Part shown: in pieces, positions 48,791-62,610 of the stretch | Numbering within the stretch: position 1 is the first letter of the stretch | Layout of the letters: each line of letters begins with the position of its first letter | DNA from: Sipunculus nudus | Taxonomy: Eukaryota > Annelida > Sipuncula > Golfingiida > Sipunculidae | DNA: 64,000 nucleotides | Assembly: GCA_026874595.1 (NCBI GenBank) | Contig: CM049308.1 | Location: forward strand, 92,383,624-92,447,623 | Reading direction: 5' to 3' | The notes under the pieces: model-generated | What the model saw: only the letters and a program-made list of their open reading frames with translations | What the model was told of the DNA's origin: nothing | Databases searched by the model: none | Program-made: the position numbers and the translations under genes

Positions 48791-51700
48791 AGATGGGGGG
48801 CCTATTCTTAAAGGGGGGTGGGGATTAATTGTCTGGGGATACTATGGCACCTGCGACACCTAGAAATACCTAGTTTAGTAGAAAGGTTTAGGGGTACAAT
48901 AGAGATTTGTTAGGTGGATCTTACCAATAAGTAAGTAATCTTATCTATCAGTGTAATACACAACAGGTGCCCCATATTTGACCTTTCTTTGGAGAGATCT
49001 ACACAAAGGATATGGAACTGGTCTGCATTTATTTTCCAGTGTTCACTGGTGTCCCCTTTGAAGCAGGCCAGGCATATATACTTATGATAATTACATTTGG
49101 CTTGTTGGCATGTTTACAAACAGGTAGAGCTTGAAAACTGGGACACCTTGAGTATGTTCATGGGATCTGTCATTATGTCTTCCTAGTCATATTTCATTCA
49201 TGGCAATAAGCCTACTCTGACATAATGTTGACAGCATGTTTACAATCAAACACCCAGGACCAACCAGAATCATATATATATTTCATCAGTGTCATTTTGG
49301 TGACAGGAATGCTGTGTGATGGTTACTTTTTTTAAGTGCCAAGGAAAGGTCTGGTCTTATATCTTGATTTAATAGTTTGACCTAGAAAATGCTTGCCTAG
49401 TTCAGAAGAGATGACAGAGTTATAATCTTTTAGTAATTTGGATACTCACCCCCCCCCCCCCACTTCCTCAGCCAATAAAAATTACCCCTGAGAGATGAGT
49501 AAGGCAGTATATTATGATGAAAAATGCCAACTTGGACTAAATGTGTTGCATTTGCATGATGCAAATATTTTTATAAGCTGTAAAGCTGATAAAGGAATGC
49601 CTTGTTAATACCAGGTTATGGTGGCTGTTTGTTATGTGAATACAAAGGCCCAGGGTTACATTTATATTATATTACAATAGTGACTCACTCATGTGGTTAT
49701 ATTACATATTAAAATGTCATATCTAGAGTTGTATGTTGTAAATTTTGAATGTTATTGTTTGATATATAACCAACTAAAGTGTCCTTTTTTATTCCATTGT
49801 TTATTATAGGGCTTAGATGACCTAATATCAGCTGGTAATAGGGGAAATTACTGGAGTCCTTTCACCCATGTAGATGATTTGTTCTTTTTAAGGTTAAATC
49901 AAAATTATTAATTACAAAGCATTATACATTTATAGACTTTTTAGTTCTAGTCTGATTAATCTTCTCTAATTGAAAAATGAATTTTGCAAATTAGATATGT
50001 AACTGTATAGTTAAAATGGTTTGTGTAATTCAGAGATAAAAATAATTCCATAATATGTGAGGGTGATTTACCTTGGAGGGATCTATGGTTGCTGTCAAGG
50101 ATGTGGTTACTGTAAATACCTTATTTTTAAGGTAGCAACAGGTAGTAAAAAGTTTATAATGTACTCTTTTGCTGCAAATGGCATATGGCATTAAGACACC
50201 TGTGGATGAAGCACAGGCCAGCCATTAGCAGGTGATACTTCATAACATTGTGAACATCAGAATCCTTTCAAGAAGTTAATCAATAGCTTATTGCAAGATC
50301 GAAGGAACCAGGGCAGCCTCATACACACACAGGCTTAAAGTCATAAGGGAAATATATAATGTGCGACGCTGTATTTGTCCCCATGCTGAGATCCTTTGGA
50401 AGAATTTTGAAAAAGCATCACTGTGCAATTTTGTATTTCTTTGTACTGTGGAACACTCCAGAAAAATATGTAATAAGCATGATGCTGTTGAGGGATTTGG
50501 AGGCAGAAGCAGGTCTTTCTTGTGAGGTTATTGTGAAGTCTTACGTACAGTGGGATTGACAAACACAGCCAGAGCTGTATCATTGTTGAGGAGCAGAGCT
50601 AGAGCCCTGGGACTTTAATCCTGTCCAGAAAAGGTGGCGCAGGCGCTGCCTGGTCCACTGCCCTGGATGCCTGCTCCTGCTGCAGAATCCAAAGGATGTG
50701 GTCAAATATAAGTCTGATATTGTTTATCCAGTCCTCGCGAGGAAAAAGGTTAACATACCATAGGTTATATCATGTATACAACTCTGTGCTGGTAATTAAA
50801 ACTCGGCTAGGGTTTTTGTTTGACTTAGGTTTCATTGCTGGTTTCTTCACAGTGCAGTTGCGGTGAATCTGTTGTTTTCACTGACTCCATATTTAATATT
50901 ATCAGTGCACAGAGTCCCTGCCATGACTGATAACTGCCTGAAAAAAAGATCACCATGGAAACATACTAATAATCTGTTTTGCGGATTAATGCTATAATAA
51001 TGACTAATGTTGTCTGCTGTTGTTAACCTTTTTACTTCACTGAATAAAGCATGGTCATTCATTGAACACCTCTTTGAATAAAAGATCTCAGTTATTTGTC
51101 AAAGATTTTGGAAATGTTAAACCATCAATACTAGTTGATTTTGTTATTTGAGTCTGACATGTTATCTTGTTGGAATTAACTCAGTATTTGAAATCATCAC
51201 AGGTGAATATAGCATGAAGAAACTGTCACATGATGTTTCATTTGTTCATGTTTTGTAAGCCAGATATGGGAGTACCTGGCAGTCATAGCAGAGGTCTTCA
51301 CAGAATAAACTCTGGTTCCGCAGAGCTTTTTCTTCTGATTACTCTGGCTACCTTGGACAGAGATTGTCAATGTTGCGGCAATCGCTGCATCAATAATTAC
51401 CCAACCAGAATGGCTCCATCACTGAAGCCCTGTCTGGCTGCTGTAGGTGATTCGCAGATCCTGGTGCTCTGTTTAAAGGGACATCATATTGAAGGCCTCA
51501 TACACTTCAGCTTTATCTGATTTGAGAGCGATGCAGGAAAATCAAAACACCAATTGCTGCATGACTAATTATGCAGTTGTTGAAAATTTGAAATTATAAA
51601 ATTTGCAAGATACCATTGATATATACATGATTTTATGACTTGTAAAATGATTAATAGCACGTCAGATTGAAATAATATTAGCTAGTAGACTTAATAAAAT

Positions 51701-52579
51701 GCTTTTATACTTGATATTGTATTGTAAAGGTGAGTGATACACTTCAGTATAAGAATCATGATTCATCCTTTGATTAAGATTAAATATATCGTGATATATC
51801 TTTATTGGCTCAAGAAATATTCAAATGATCATTTCATGCCAACATTACAATGATAAGGTTGCTTTAGCTTATCAAAGTTTTAAACTGTGTCACACTTTGC
51901 AATAGAATGTTTATAATAGCTAACACAGTAAATGCGTGTATTTTTAGCAATTTCATTGCAAACATTACATCATCCACTAATTAAAGGAAATGACAAGTGA
52001 AACTCCAAATCCAGTTTCCTGATACCCTCTATGATAATGATTATTAATAAATGTGAAATAAAAAGAATGCTAGTTTTGGTACAATACCAGTTTAATGCCA
52101 GCTCTGCGGTGTGGGTATGGTCCCAGACAATGTTTGATTTGTTTGGTTCCTCATGATTAAATTGACCTGGTGGCCATGTGATGGATTAATTTATCATATG
52201 ACTAGGAAATGAAGCCAGGCATATGGACAATGACTGTCATTCTCCAGGAAGTTCCTGATCACATGATGACAGTAGTGAGAACTAGGGGGTAACATTACCT
52301 GTACATTCATGTTCATTACAGCGTAGCCAACCACATCCCTGTCTCCTGTCAGGTGGTCACATACAAACATGGACTGTTTGAAAGAAAATGTTTCATGAAC
52401 AGACACAGCCCTGTATCGTGCACAGACCTCCCAGCCAGTATCTGAAAGTCAGCTATTCATGGCCTTTTCTATAGAATATGTCATATCTGTCTTACTGTGC
52501 ATATATATTTATGAACTCAAGTTAATTCTCTCAGGAAAAGTTCTTATATTTCCTCTGTGATGGATGTATGAGCTTGTGT

Positions 52580-52825
52580 ATCTACAAGCTGTTGGCAAAC
52601 AGAAAAAAAAAATTTATTACCATAGATGGTTGGTTGCATATATATGTGGAAGCCACTAGTTGCAAAATGCCCTTTGGAAAACTCTGACTTGCAGCCAGCT
52701 GCCTTGTTGAATATATTTGGATTATTTTGCTCGGGGGGGGGGGGGGGGGGGGGGCCCATCTTATTAACATAAGGACACAAACAGACTCAGCAGCCTGTGT
52801 GTGGTGGGATTGGCATTTTCTGGCC
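52580..52825. repeat. Dispersed repeat copy with expanded G22 tract
   Basis: Relative of 19270-19505. Where that copy reads GGTGGGCCCC, this one has 22 G (52733-52754) followed by CCC, so the run seems to have grown from a short GGGCCC core. Confidence 0.55.
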
Positions 52826-52871
52826 TGTAACGATTATCTTTAGTAAATAGATGTCAGATTTGGAATATGCC

Positions 52872-53296
52872 CTTGTTACATCCTCTCATCCCTCCATCTC
52901 CCAGTACCAGTCAAACTCAGTGACACTTATTACTGTAACATCCTCTCATCTCTGCATCTCACAGTACCAGTCAAACTCAGTGACACTTATTACTGTAACA
53001 TCCTCTCATCCCTCCATCTCCCAGTACCAGTCAAACTCAGTGACACTTATTACTGTAACATCCTCTCATCCCTCCATCTCCCAGTACCAGTCAAACTCAG
53101 TGACACTTATAACTGTAACATCCTCTCATCCCTCCATCTCCCAGTACCAGTCAAACTCAGTGACACTTATTACTGTAACATCCTCTCATCCCTCCATCTC
53201 CCAGTACCAGTTAAACTCATTGACACTTATTACAGTAATATCCTCTCATCCCTCCATCTCCCAGTACCAGTTAAACTCAGTGACACTCATTACTTG
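52872..53296. repeat. 60-bp minisatellite (about 7 units)
   Basis: The period is exactly 60 bases: ACATCCTCTCATCCCTCCAT, CTCCCAGTACCAGTCAAACT, CAGTGACACTTATTACTGTA. Units differ at only a few positions, so the array is young. Because 60 is a multiple of three, an open frame of 156 codons runs through it. Confidence 0.97.
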
Positions 53297-56200
53297 TGTT
53301 ATGAATGTTGGGCCTTTGTAATTTCTTGCAAACTTTAGTTTGAAACTGACCTGGTTACTATGGCTTGGCTTCTGTGGCGTCTCAATCGACTTAAATGCTA
53401 CATCACAATAGAAAATAAAATATTTTGTTAGTCTTATAATGTTATGAGTATAGGAACCATGTTTTTATTTTGAGTAATTATGAAGTATTATGATGATTCC
53501 CAGCCTTATAACAATAGTACAGGGAGCATCATACAGGGAGCATGCTAATACACACTTGAAAACAAGGAAGACATTCCTATAATAATAATAATTAATTTCT
53601 TGTTGCACATATTTAGGGCAGTTTGCAGTTTGCTTCAGTGTGTATAAATGTATGTTGTGTTATATATCACAGAGTATGACTATTATCATGATGACACAAT
53701 GAAGATATAGTACAAAGAATGAAGGAAACCTTATTAAAAGTTAAGTCAGTAAATTTTGCTATTATGATTCACTCTGATACCTGAATTTAATATCAGTGTG
53801 TGAGTCAAAATTCCACAGTGATAGAGGGGTGACTTGGATTTAGGGTGAATGCTTTGTGGGACTGGTTTGGTATTCCCATTTGGACTGTATTGTGGATATG
53901 GCATGTCTTGTGAACAGGAAATGCAGCCTGATATTTGTCAGGGCAGTATGTGGGCCACACACTGTGTGTGAAGGAGAACAGGTCCTGACAGGGAGCCCTC
54001 TTGACCCTCATGTATAATCTCTCACACTGCCCTGAGTGGTACCACTGTCATTTGCAAATATGGCCTCCCCAAATACACGCAGTTACCAAGTCCAGTATAT
54101 TCTATTATATCAAGAGAGTCACAGTTCTCTGAACAAGAGAGTGAGAGACAGAAAGACAGACTTTATTAGACCAAGGAACTGTTTACATCTGAAAATTAAA
54201 ATTGATCTTTCACTGAGATGTAACATTTAAGGAGAGAGCAATTATTGGATGACCGTTAAAAGAAAAACATGATGTATTAAATGTAAACCACATCCCAAAA
54301 AGGATACTTCTCCAGTCTAGTTTTTGTGTTATTTATTGGGAGAAAGCAGTATATAGGTATGTAAGAGATAAATGAACAGTTGATCACAAGTGAAAAAGCA
54401 AGGAAAGGTTACAGTGACCAGACTGTATACAGGAATCTGTATCATCACATGAAATAGGTGTATGATTAAATGAATAAACCTGTGTTATATCCTTTGCAAA
54501 AGAAATTTAGTGTCAGAACTGTTGAAAGTCCATTTGGTAAAGTCCTACCCTGAAGCCTAAGTTGATATGCTACAGTTAAATAATCTCAAAGGTAGTATGA
54601 TAAACTGCCAATTGATAGATGATTCTGGATGATGCCCCAAGTTTTATATATTTTATTATGAACCTTTTAATGCAGTTGAAAGTGAAAAGGGAAACTTGTA
54701 ATCTGAAGTGAAGGAGTACAACAAGTACTTTTACTACTACTGTATGATCTGGTACTTAAAGCTTTGTAACCCTGGAGGTAATTGGTGCAACAAAATCCTG
54801 TACCGCTCCAGTACAAACCAGTATATAACATGTGTACATGTAACCATTGCGCTGCAGCACTTCACAATCTGTACCTGTCATTGTTGTGTGTATGCCGTGT
54901 ATGATCAGTACACTAAATGTTTACACTTGGATGAAAAAAAGGGTACTTGAACTGTACCCAAGTACCACTGACATACACAGTTCAAACGGTGGTACATGAT
55001 ATTTGGGAATTTTATGGAAGTAAAAAGATAAACTACAAACTATCCAAACTGTGCAGTCATGACCTTCCTCTTTTCATCCCAACACAGATTTTAGGGACTG
55101 GGTGTTTATGAATATTCATGTGGGAATCATAGACCTGTTGAATATTCATGATTTGCTCCATTACCTACCAGTAAAGACATTGATCTTGAAAGGTAAATGC
55201 CCTCTTGTTAAACCCTGTGTCAAAACATAATTATCCATTTCAACTGTACTCTGTTTGAAAAACAAGGTACACCAACTAAAGGTGCTATTATTGACTCTGA
55301 GTATATGAAACCCTAATATCTTGAAGGCTTATAAAATGAACACAGTGTATCATTCTTTATCATATGTTGAATCTTTTCTTCTTTCAGAAGTTTCTTGTCT
55401 AGTCCCTTCTTTTGAAAAAAATCCCATGGCATACAAGATTGTCCATACAAGATACAAGATATAAAAAATAAATGTTTGAGTGTACTTTAGCACCTCAAGA
55501 TCATACACTGACACCTCTGCATCAGTAAAATCCAACCCCCCACAATAAGCTTGTTTATTTAGCCACCAATAGTCAAGCACTTGGGTCTGGTGCAGTTCAT
55601 TCCGGTTGAACTTTGTCAAGACCTAATCTGATATGGAGATTTCTGTCTCCTGCAGGCACACATCAACCTGACATTAAAAAAGTTGACATGATCTAGTGCA
55701 TGACAAGTTCAGAGTTTTGTCTAAGGATCCAAAAATGCTGTACTAAGGATGTGCCTGATAAGGGGATTTCTTTTGCAGTGTGATGGAGCACATATACTGA
55801 TGCTTGTATAAGGTGTTATTTATAGTGAAGATGATCAGGGAGAATTGACATAGATAACACATGCATAAGAAACACTGAGAATCAGGAAAATTGATATATT
55901 TCAATTACTTGCAGTAATTTGTTACAAGTTAATATTATCCATCATTACTGTAGTTTGTGTCAACCAGTCATCTTTATTTATTGTTTTGATGGTATGTTTA
56001 TTAATATCTTAAAAAGGCTTTCAGTTAAAGTTTATAGAGATGCATGTCTTTGTAATGTTGCACAAAACTTTGTGGAAGAAACTTGCTTGTAAATATTCTA
56101 ATTATTTAATTTATGAACATGAATATTATAATGAATGGTATACAAACATCTGAAAAATACATATATTGACAATATGCTCACACCCTCTTTTTTTCTGTAT

Positions 56201-57109
56201 GAAACTACCTTTCTGAAATATTATTATAGTCTGTGACTGTTTCATTATAATATAACTTATTTATTTCAATATTCAGGCTTGCAGACAGGTTTGAATGAGT
56301 TAAAGCCCCAGGTGGTTTGATTGACAGCTGAATGATACAAGTTACCAGATAACCAGCTTACTTATTACATATACCATTTCTTACATGAGGTAATTTTAGT
56401 TTGATTTAATTTATATTTAGAGGTCAGTGAGAAAGTGGGGAATTTTTATTTTTAATAAAAAGGGATTGTTATTTTTGTTTGCATTTTACACTTTAATTCC
56501 TTCCTGTGAAGCACAAACAAAGCACCAAATTCCAGTACTGGCAGATTTCCCAGAAAACTGTTTAACAGTTTACAAATGGATAGAACAGCAAGAAATCGCC
56601 TGAATTACTTTTTCCATTGCCATGATGTCATCGCTGCTTATTTTGGCAGGTTTTAATGTGTGTTTAGTGTATCCATCATTTTGATTGCTGGTGATGTGTT
56701 TATTAGGTGTTTACCACCTGCTGTAATTCAAACAGATTAACATGGTAGGATTGTTTTTCTTTCTGAATTCTGTCATGCTGTCATACCACAAACAGTTAAT
56801 GCAGCCTGGGTAAATTAAGTAACTGATGATATAAAGTGATGTTCAGGAGGAGACCAGTTTGGTTGTGTCAGGAATGTGTTACCTGTATGTAGCTGTCTGG
56901 CAGTGTTACATGTTTTTAACCCACGAGTACTGAGCACTGCTGATTTTTCGTCTAAATACACTTTTAGATAGTATCAGCTGTTGCTTTAAAATTAGGTCTT
57001 TCAAGACCTATAATTTTAAAATGAAGCACCAAGTATATTTTTGTCAAAATACTGCTGAAAACTGGCCTTTTTACACGCCCATCTGTGATAGAACGTATTA
57101 TGGTATACC

Positions 57110-57560
57110 TTCGGTATGTCTGTCCGTCTGTCAACTTTATGTGTCTCCGCAATAATTTACTGGGGCTTTGCTTGATTTTCACAAATCTCACCATTACTAC
57201 TCAGCAATAGATTATCTCACCCAGGTTCGATTATGGGCAAAATTCACGCATATTTAATAAGGTCAGAGCACACCAGACTACTTTGTGCTGTCGCCATGAT
57301 AACTTATGAGAATTGGATAGATTTTGATAAAACTTAACACAAATATTAATCAATATATCTCACGTAAGTTCGATTTTCAGCAAAATCCATGCATATTTAT
57401 TGGGGTCAGAGGATACCAGACTTGGTTGCTCCATGGTGACTTAACAAAAGTCTTACTTATTTTTATGAAGATCTTTAAATGTATTTACCAATAGAGTTTC
57501 TCCCATGAATTACATTCTCAGCAAATTTTGTGCATATTTAATGAGGTCAGAGGTCACCAG
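57110..57560. repeat. Degenerate ~143-bp tandem repeat (3 units)
   Basis: CGATTATGGGCAAAATTCACGC at about 57228 recurs in diverged form near 57371 and 57515, each followed by ATATTTA(A/T)T--GGTCAGAG and ACCAGA. It is preceded by a GTCTGTCCGTCTGTC run like that at the start of the 4.1-kb element. Confidence 0.7.
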
Positions 57561-58124
57561 ATACTTCACAGGCGTATTATGCACCATTTGCATTGCACTT
57601 GATCAAATATACACTGCAGGCTTCATTTAAGTCAAAGAACAGGGGCTAAAATCTAGGTCATTTTGACCAGTTCAGTTTTCCCTAGATAACAAAATATATC
57701 TTCAAATGATACATGTACACTCTGAAACAACAGTGTATTATGTTTACCATACAGCCATGACTAGGAAGACTTGGATGTCCCCCGTTTACCAGATTACAGA
57801 ACACAGCAAACATAAAAAGTAAAGGTTGGTTCGTTAAAGTATATAGTTACCATGGCTGTAAAAATAAAGAGACCACACAATGTTGTGTACATATACAGAG
57901 GTGTTTTTGAGAGTGTTGTGCTGAGTTGATAGTTCCGTCAACTTGCCCTGTTTTACAAGCTGATCTCCTGGTCCCTCCGTGACTTTGCTTACATAAACCT
58001 GTATACACCAGTGTACAAACAGCTTCGTATGCATATGGTGCCATACTCCATGTAACAGTTGTAGAGACTTGTTTGGACTTGGTCATGTATCACAGTATAC
58101 ATATGTCAGGGTAGAGTTAGTGAT

Positions 58125-59140
58125 CTGGTAGAATTGGAGTTTCTACTGGGAGAAACTATGATCGTAGTCTCTGCTGGTAGAAACCATGATCAGAGTTTCT
58201 ACCAGTAGAAACTCCGATCTCACTGGTAGAGATTCTGATCGTGGTTTCTACCAGTTGAAACTGCGATTGATCATTACACAACTAATTAACACCTTAACTG
58301 TGACAGCTTTCACACCTTGTGAGTTGTTTGGTTACGAGAACAAACATTAAAGGTAAAACATTAAAGGTAAACATTTCACACCTAATCAATACTTGCCTGT
58401 TATCTTTCCCACTTAGTGAATTATTTTGTTTGAAGAACAAACATCAAGCATAATAATTTTAGAACACAGTGGTTCCTTGCCTGTGATATACTGGAAAATA
58501 AATAGGAAATAAATTCACAGGTTTTTAAAGGGGAAAAAGGCATAAGAAATAAAGTGACAATTTTTTAAGAAAATTCACATATTTAATATTTAGATAAATA
58601 TATAATATTATTAAACAACCATAGAAACTTATTTCAGGATTTGCACCAATAGAGTTCCTATCTATAGATCCTACCAGTAGGATCGCATTTTCTACTGGTT
58701 GGCTTATTTATCATTAATTGAAGTTCCTACCAGTAAGATGGCAGTTTCTACTGGCCTGGTAGGATTGCAGTTTCTACTAGTTGGCTTATTTATCATTAAT
58801 TGAAGTTCCTACCAGTAAGATCACAGTTTCTACTGGCCTGGTAGGATTGCAGTTTCTACTGGTTGGCCCATAAGTAAAATTGAAGTTCCTACCAGTAGGA
58901 TCACAGTTTCTTCAGGTAGGAACTGTGATTGGAGTCTCTACCAGTATAGTATCAGTAGAATTGAAGTTTCTAACTGTAGGATCGGAGTTCCTACTGGTAG
59001 AAACCATGATCAAAATCTCTACTAGTAGGATCGGAGTTTCTACCTGTAGAAACTCCGATTGTGGTTTCTACCAGCAGAGACTCTGATCGTAGTTTCTACT
59101 GGTAGAAACTCCGATTCTACCAGATCGCAGTCTCTACCTT
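58125..59140. repeat. Array of short hairpins, GTTTCTAC-N2-GTAGAAAC type
   Basis: Many copies of a ~26-base unit (GTTTCTACTGGTAGAAAC then -CGAT-) occur in both orientations at 58125-58275 and 58640-59140. Inside it, a larger 82-base tandem unit (GGCTTATTTATCATTAATTG ...) starts at 58701 and 58783, with a diverged third at about 58864. AT-rich sequence of about 360 bases separates the two parts. Confidence 0.85.
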
Positions 59141-62100
59141 GACACATATATTATAGATAATTTAGTTTAAGGTATATTAGGTTAATGAAAAATTTAAACT
59201 ATGACATGTGATCAAATTTCCTGAGAACAAGTACCAGCTGATAGGATAAGATAAACATTGTGTTTAAACAATCTTATCATGATGTAAGACAAATAAACAT
59301 GTACCCTGAATGATAATGAAATATATAGTAATGAGAAGTACTTGAAATACAAAGGGTAACCTGAAACAAGTCATACATTTGACAGTCATCCAGTGGGTTA
59401 GGTCATGTCATCATATTGTAAGGCATTAACAATGTCATCTTACCTCAGCCAAGGTTTTCATATTGGCTTGCTGGTTCTCTTTTAATTTTACTAGGAGCAT
59501 TTACAAGGTCATTAACCCATCTCATACCCGGATCCTGTCATCCTTTAATGTTTTTTCTAGGTCTGTATACAGATTCAAGATCATTTATTTTTCTGTTGAT
59601 TTTCTCTTTGATTTCTTATTTACAGTCTATTTTTCAAACTTAAAAGAGGAAGGTTTTTATATGAAAGGTCGATTTGATTAGTTGGACAGGTTTTTTGTGA
59701 GCATACATATGCTCACTTCACCCAGGATCCAGATGGCCAAAAACAGATGGCCTTGTGTGAAAACCTTGTCTTGCACTTCTGTTAATATTGGCCCTGATGA
59801 TTGGCCACAGCAGAGAGGCGCATTGCTAATTGACTGGCAATTAATACCGTAATATAAATCTGTGGTAAATTTGCTACCAGATACATCCTTATGTACTTAC
59901 TGTGGTTATTATGGCCATTTATGTTTGTGATCTGCGGAATGGAAATAAGATAGGAAATTTCTTACTTTGTGTTTTGCTTCCAAGACTTACAGAGCAAGTG
60001 AAGTTAAGCTGTCTGGATTTTGGTTTAATCATGATCAGCAGCTGATGTCATAAAGTTTATTATCCTAGGTACATGAACTGAATGCAATATGAGATCATGA
60101 TTATTATTACATGAACTGTTTACCTGTAACATGAGATATCTGACTTTCAGGTCAATGATGGGAGGTCTGTCAGGAACAGGTGTTCCATCCATCAGTGTCT
60201 TGACAGGTTAAAGTACCTGAATACCACAGTATTAGGTTTAATTGCAACCCACCAAGGAAAAAAAATAATGAAATAGAATGGACTGAGTGTAACCCTGTTG
60301 TCTTAGGTCAGACAGTTCATTAGTATACAACCAGGTGACAGATGATTTGTGTATCTAGGGGATTCTGTGCAACAGATGGTTGTGCAGAACACTCATGTTA
60401 ACCTGATCATGCAGTTTCTTGCATATATTTGGCCTTCCAACAGTCGAGCTTTTGCTTATCAGCAAAATGTTCACTTCATATCATTATTGAATTTGCTCGG
60501 CTCTGTATCATGACAAGAGTCCAGTCTGTTTTCGTGTTACCTTTATTTTAGTCACCTTTATAGGTCAACCATCATTTTGTGTTACCTTAATGCCAATAAA
60601 GCCTGATTTCTTAAACTGGTTAATATGTTTAATTTGATGTCCCCAGTATGTTGTACATTAATAGCTATTTGTGAAATGGTTAAAAAAGTAGCAGTCAACC
60701 TGCTTATATCAAGCTATACATCAAGCAGGAACGAACTGGCCACTTTTGGTCTTTCACAACCTCTGGTACTAGCCATATGTAAGCATTTTAAGGAAAGACA
60801 ATTTTCTAATTGAAATTAGGTCTCTGTGACCTCATTTATAATAACTCAACAAAAAATAAGTAAATTATCTTCAAATGCCACATAGATCAGAAACAGACAG
60901 GATATACTCCTGGTCCTGATGTAAATTTATTTTTGGAGTTGTTAAGTAATGAATGTTGAGATGTTGTCATCACTCACAAGTGGCCTCTATAGTCATGTAT
61001 CTTCAGACTTGTGACACTATATGTGATCTTCTTGCTTTGTTACACCACACCAGAGGTGTTTCCATGATTGATATCTTTGTCATACATTCAGGGTCAGGGA
61101 TAGGCTTGTCCATATGGAAAATGCAGGACAGTTAGCACTGTTTGACATAAGTGTTAGATAATGAGAGTTGTCATGTCAACATTGATATACTGTCAGGGTA
61201 TGGATAAAATTTATCGTGTAAGTTTTTCATAACATAAGATTGATATTGTATGTGGCTGTCCAGACTGTCAGCTAGTACTGGCAGCTAATATATGTCATGA
61301 TTATCACAAAACTTTATAAAAGATGGAATTTCATGATGGAAATGCTATAAATGTTAAGTTAAAGTAAGATATACTATATAAATTCCTTGCTCTGAAATGA
61401 CATTGTGCCTGCACAGCAGTTAAAAGGGAAAAATTAACATTAATCATTATTACTACAAACTTGCCAAACATCATAAGTATGTATATGGGTGTGTGCCAGC
61501 ATAAACCAAGAGCGTTACTGCTACATGATGAGCATCTGAAATGCACTGAACCAGAAATCCAGTGGATAAGAAATAAACATGGGTGCAGTGAACTGAAAAC
61601 CAATTAAATAATCATTAATTATATTGCAGAGTTCTAACTGAAAAACAATTTATAACTTGTATGCACAGAACTGAAATATGATTATTAATCTTGGTATTTT
61701 TATCTAGGAACCGAACATCATCCCATAAATATAATATGTATATATGCAAAGAAGCAAAAACAAAACATGATGACTACAGCAGCACAAATTCAAAGAATTG
61801 GTACTGATTAATAATATTCTTCAATCTGAAAAATAAAATAGCATAATGCCATATTAAGGTGAAATGGTACCTGTTCTTATATAAAATTACATCAAAATGA
61901 CTGTTTGTGTGTGCTACTTTCCTTATTTCATCCAATGCATTATTGGCTCAAGAATATTTGAGCATTGTTTCTTATCAAGTCAAGATATTAAAAATATATT
62001 GGAATATCATCTTTTAAATGTTAACAATTCTATGCATGTTGCTTTGTTCATTATATTTTAACATATGTATGGTGTGTATAAATTCGTAAGACATTCCTGC

Positions 62101-62561
62101 CAAGATATATATTTAGTTTTGAAGTTTTAGTAAACATTTATCAGGGTTTGTCAGTAGTAAGGAAAAAAAATTGGAAATAATTTTTTTTTTTGGGGGGGGG
62201 GGGAGGAAAAAATTGTAAAAAGAATCAGAAGTCAAGTGAAATCAGAATTAAGCAAATCTAGTAAATGTTTTGATGGAAATTTGAAATTTCAACTTCTTTA
62301 CAAAACAATTACTGTACGTGCTCAGACTTCTGTATACAGGCTTAAAAAATAGTAATTTATGCTATTTAAACCCCTCTGTTGCCTGCATCTGAGCAAAATA
62401 ATTAGGGTGGTTTCAAATGAAAATATTGAAGCAGACTTCCCTGTGTTTTATTGATCTGGGAAAAGTTGAACATTCATAAAGGGTTCCAATTGGGATGTGG
62501 CAACCTTGCTGAATTTGTCGCAAAACCTGGTACTTTTGGTAAACAAAAATACTCATTTCAG

Positions 62562-62610
62562 CTGTACAGGGAAGTAAGAATAATGAAAACATTGGACCAT
62601 CCTAACATAG
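62562..62610 (+). CDS. MARK: MARK/Par-1 kinase, exon 4a (alternative alphaC helix)
   Basis: Acceptor ATTTCAG ends at 62561 and a strong donor GTAAGT starts at 62611. The exon is 49 bases, starting in phase 0 and ending in phase 1 (ATA G|), and encodes LYREVRIMKTLDHPNI plus the first base of the next codon (Val in the family). The E of REVR is the alphaC glutamate that pairs with the VAIK lysine of exon 3 in active kinases. It differs from exon 4b at 12 of 49 bases and two residues: Tyr for Phe at position 2 and Thr for Val at position 10. Family members have Phe and a hydrophobic residue there, so 4a is the derived version. Its pyrimidine tract is weak (CAAAAATACTCATTTCAG), unlike that of 4b. 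Including both exons would shift the frame. Confidence 0.85.

Larger units (their letters stand above)
26564..62561 (+). other. MARK intron 3 (about 36 kb), repeat-filled
   Basis: GTAAGA at 26564 to TTTCAG at 62556-62561 is 35,998 bases if exon 4a is used, or 36,135 to exon 4b. No coding exon is needed here, because VAIK...SLQK joins directly to L(F/Y)REVR. The background is AT-rich and CpG-poor (no CpG in 27001-27240). Much of the remainder is tandem arrays and dispersed repeats, listed separately. Stretches without an entry of their own (about 26.6-28.8, 34.0-35.5, 37.1-39.2, 39.4-41.5, 46.2-47.9, 48.8-52.6, 53.3-57.1 and 59.1-62.5 kb) show nothing that I can name beyond short chance frames and G/C runs. 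Confidence 0.8.

Noticed and set aside
52851-53321. 156-codon frame with a 20-residue repeat
   Set aside because: A direct consequence of a 60-base period without stops; no splice sites or signal sequence were seen.
58125-59140. CRISPR-like palindromic repeats
   Set aside because: The palindromes alternate in orientation, spacers are not unique, and there are no cas genes; this is a hairpin-rich minisatellite.
62451-62561. In-frame ATG upstream of exon 4a
   Set aside because: Intronic read-through: it would lack the glycine-rich loop and the VAIK lysine, and the acceptor at 62561 explains the exon start.
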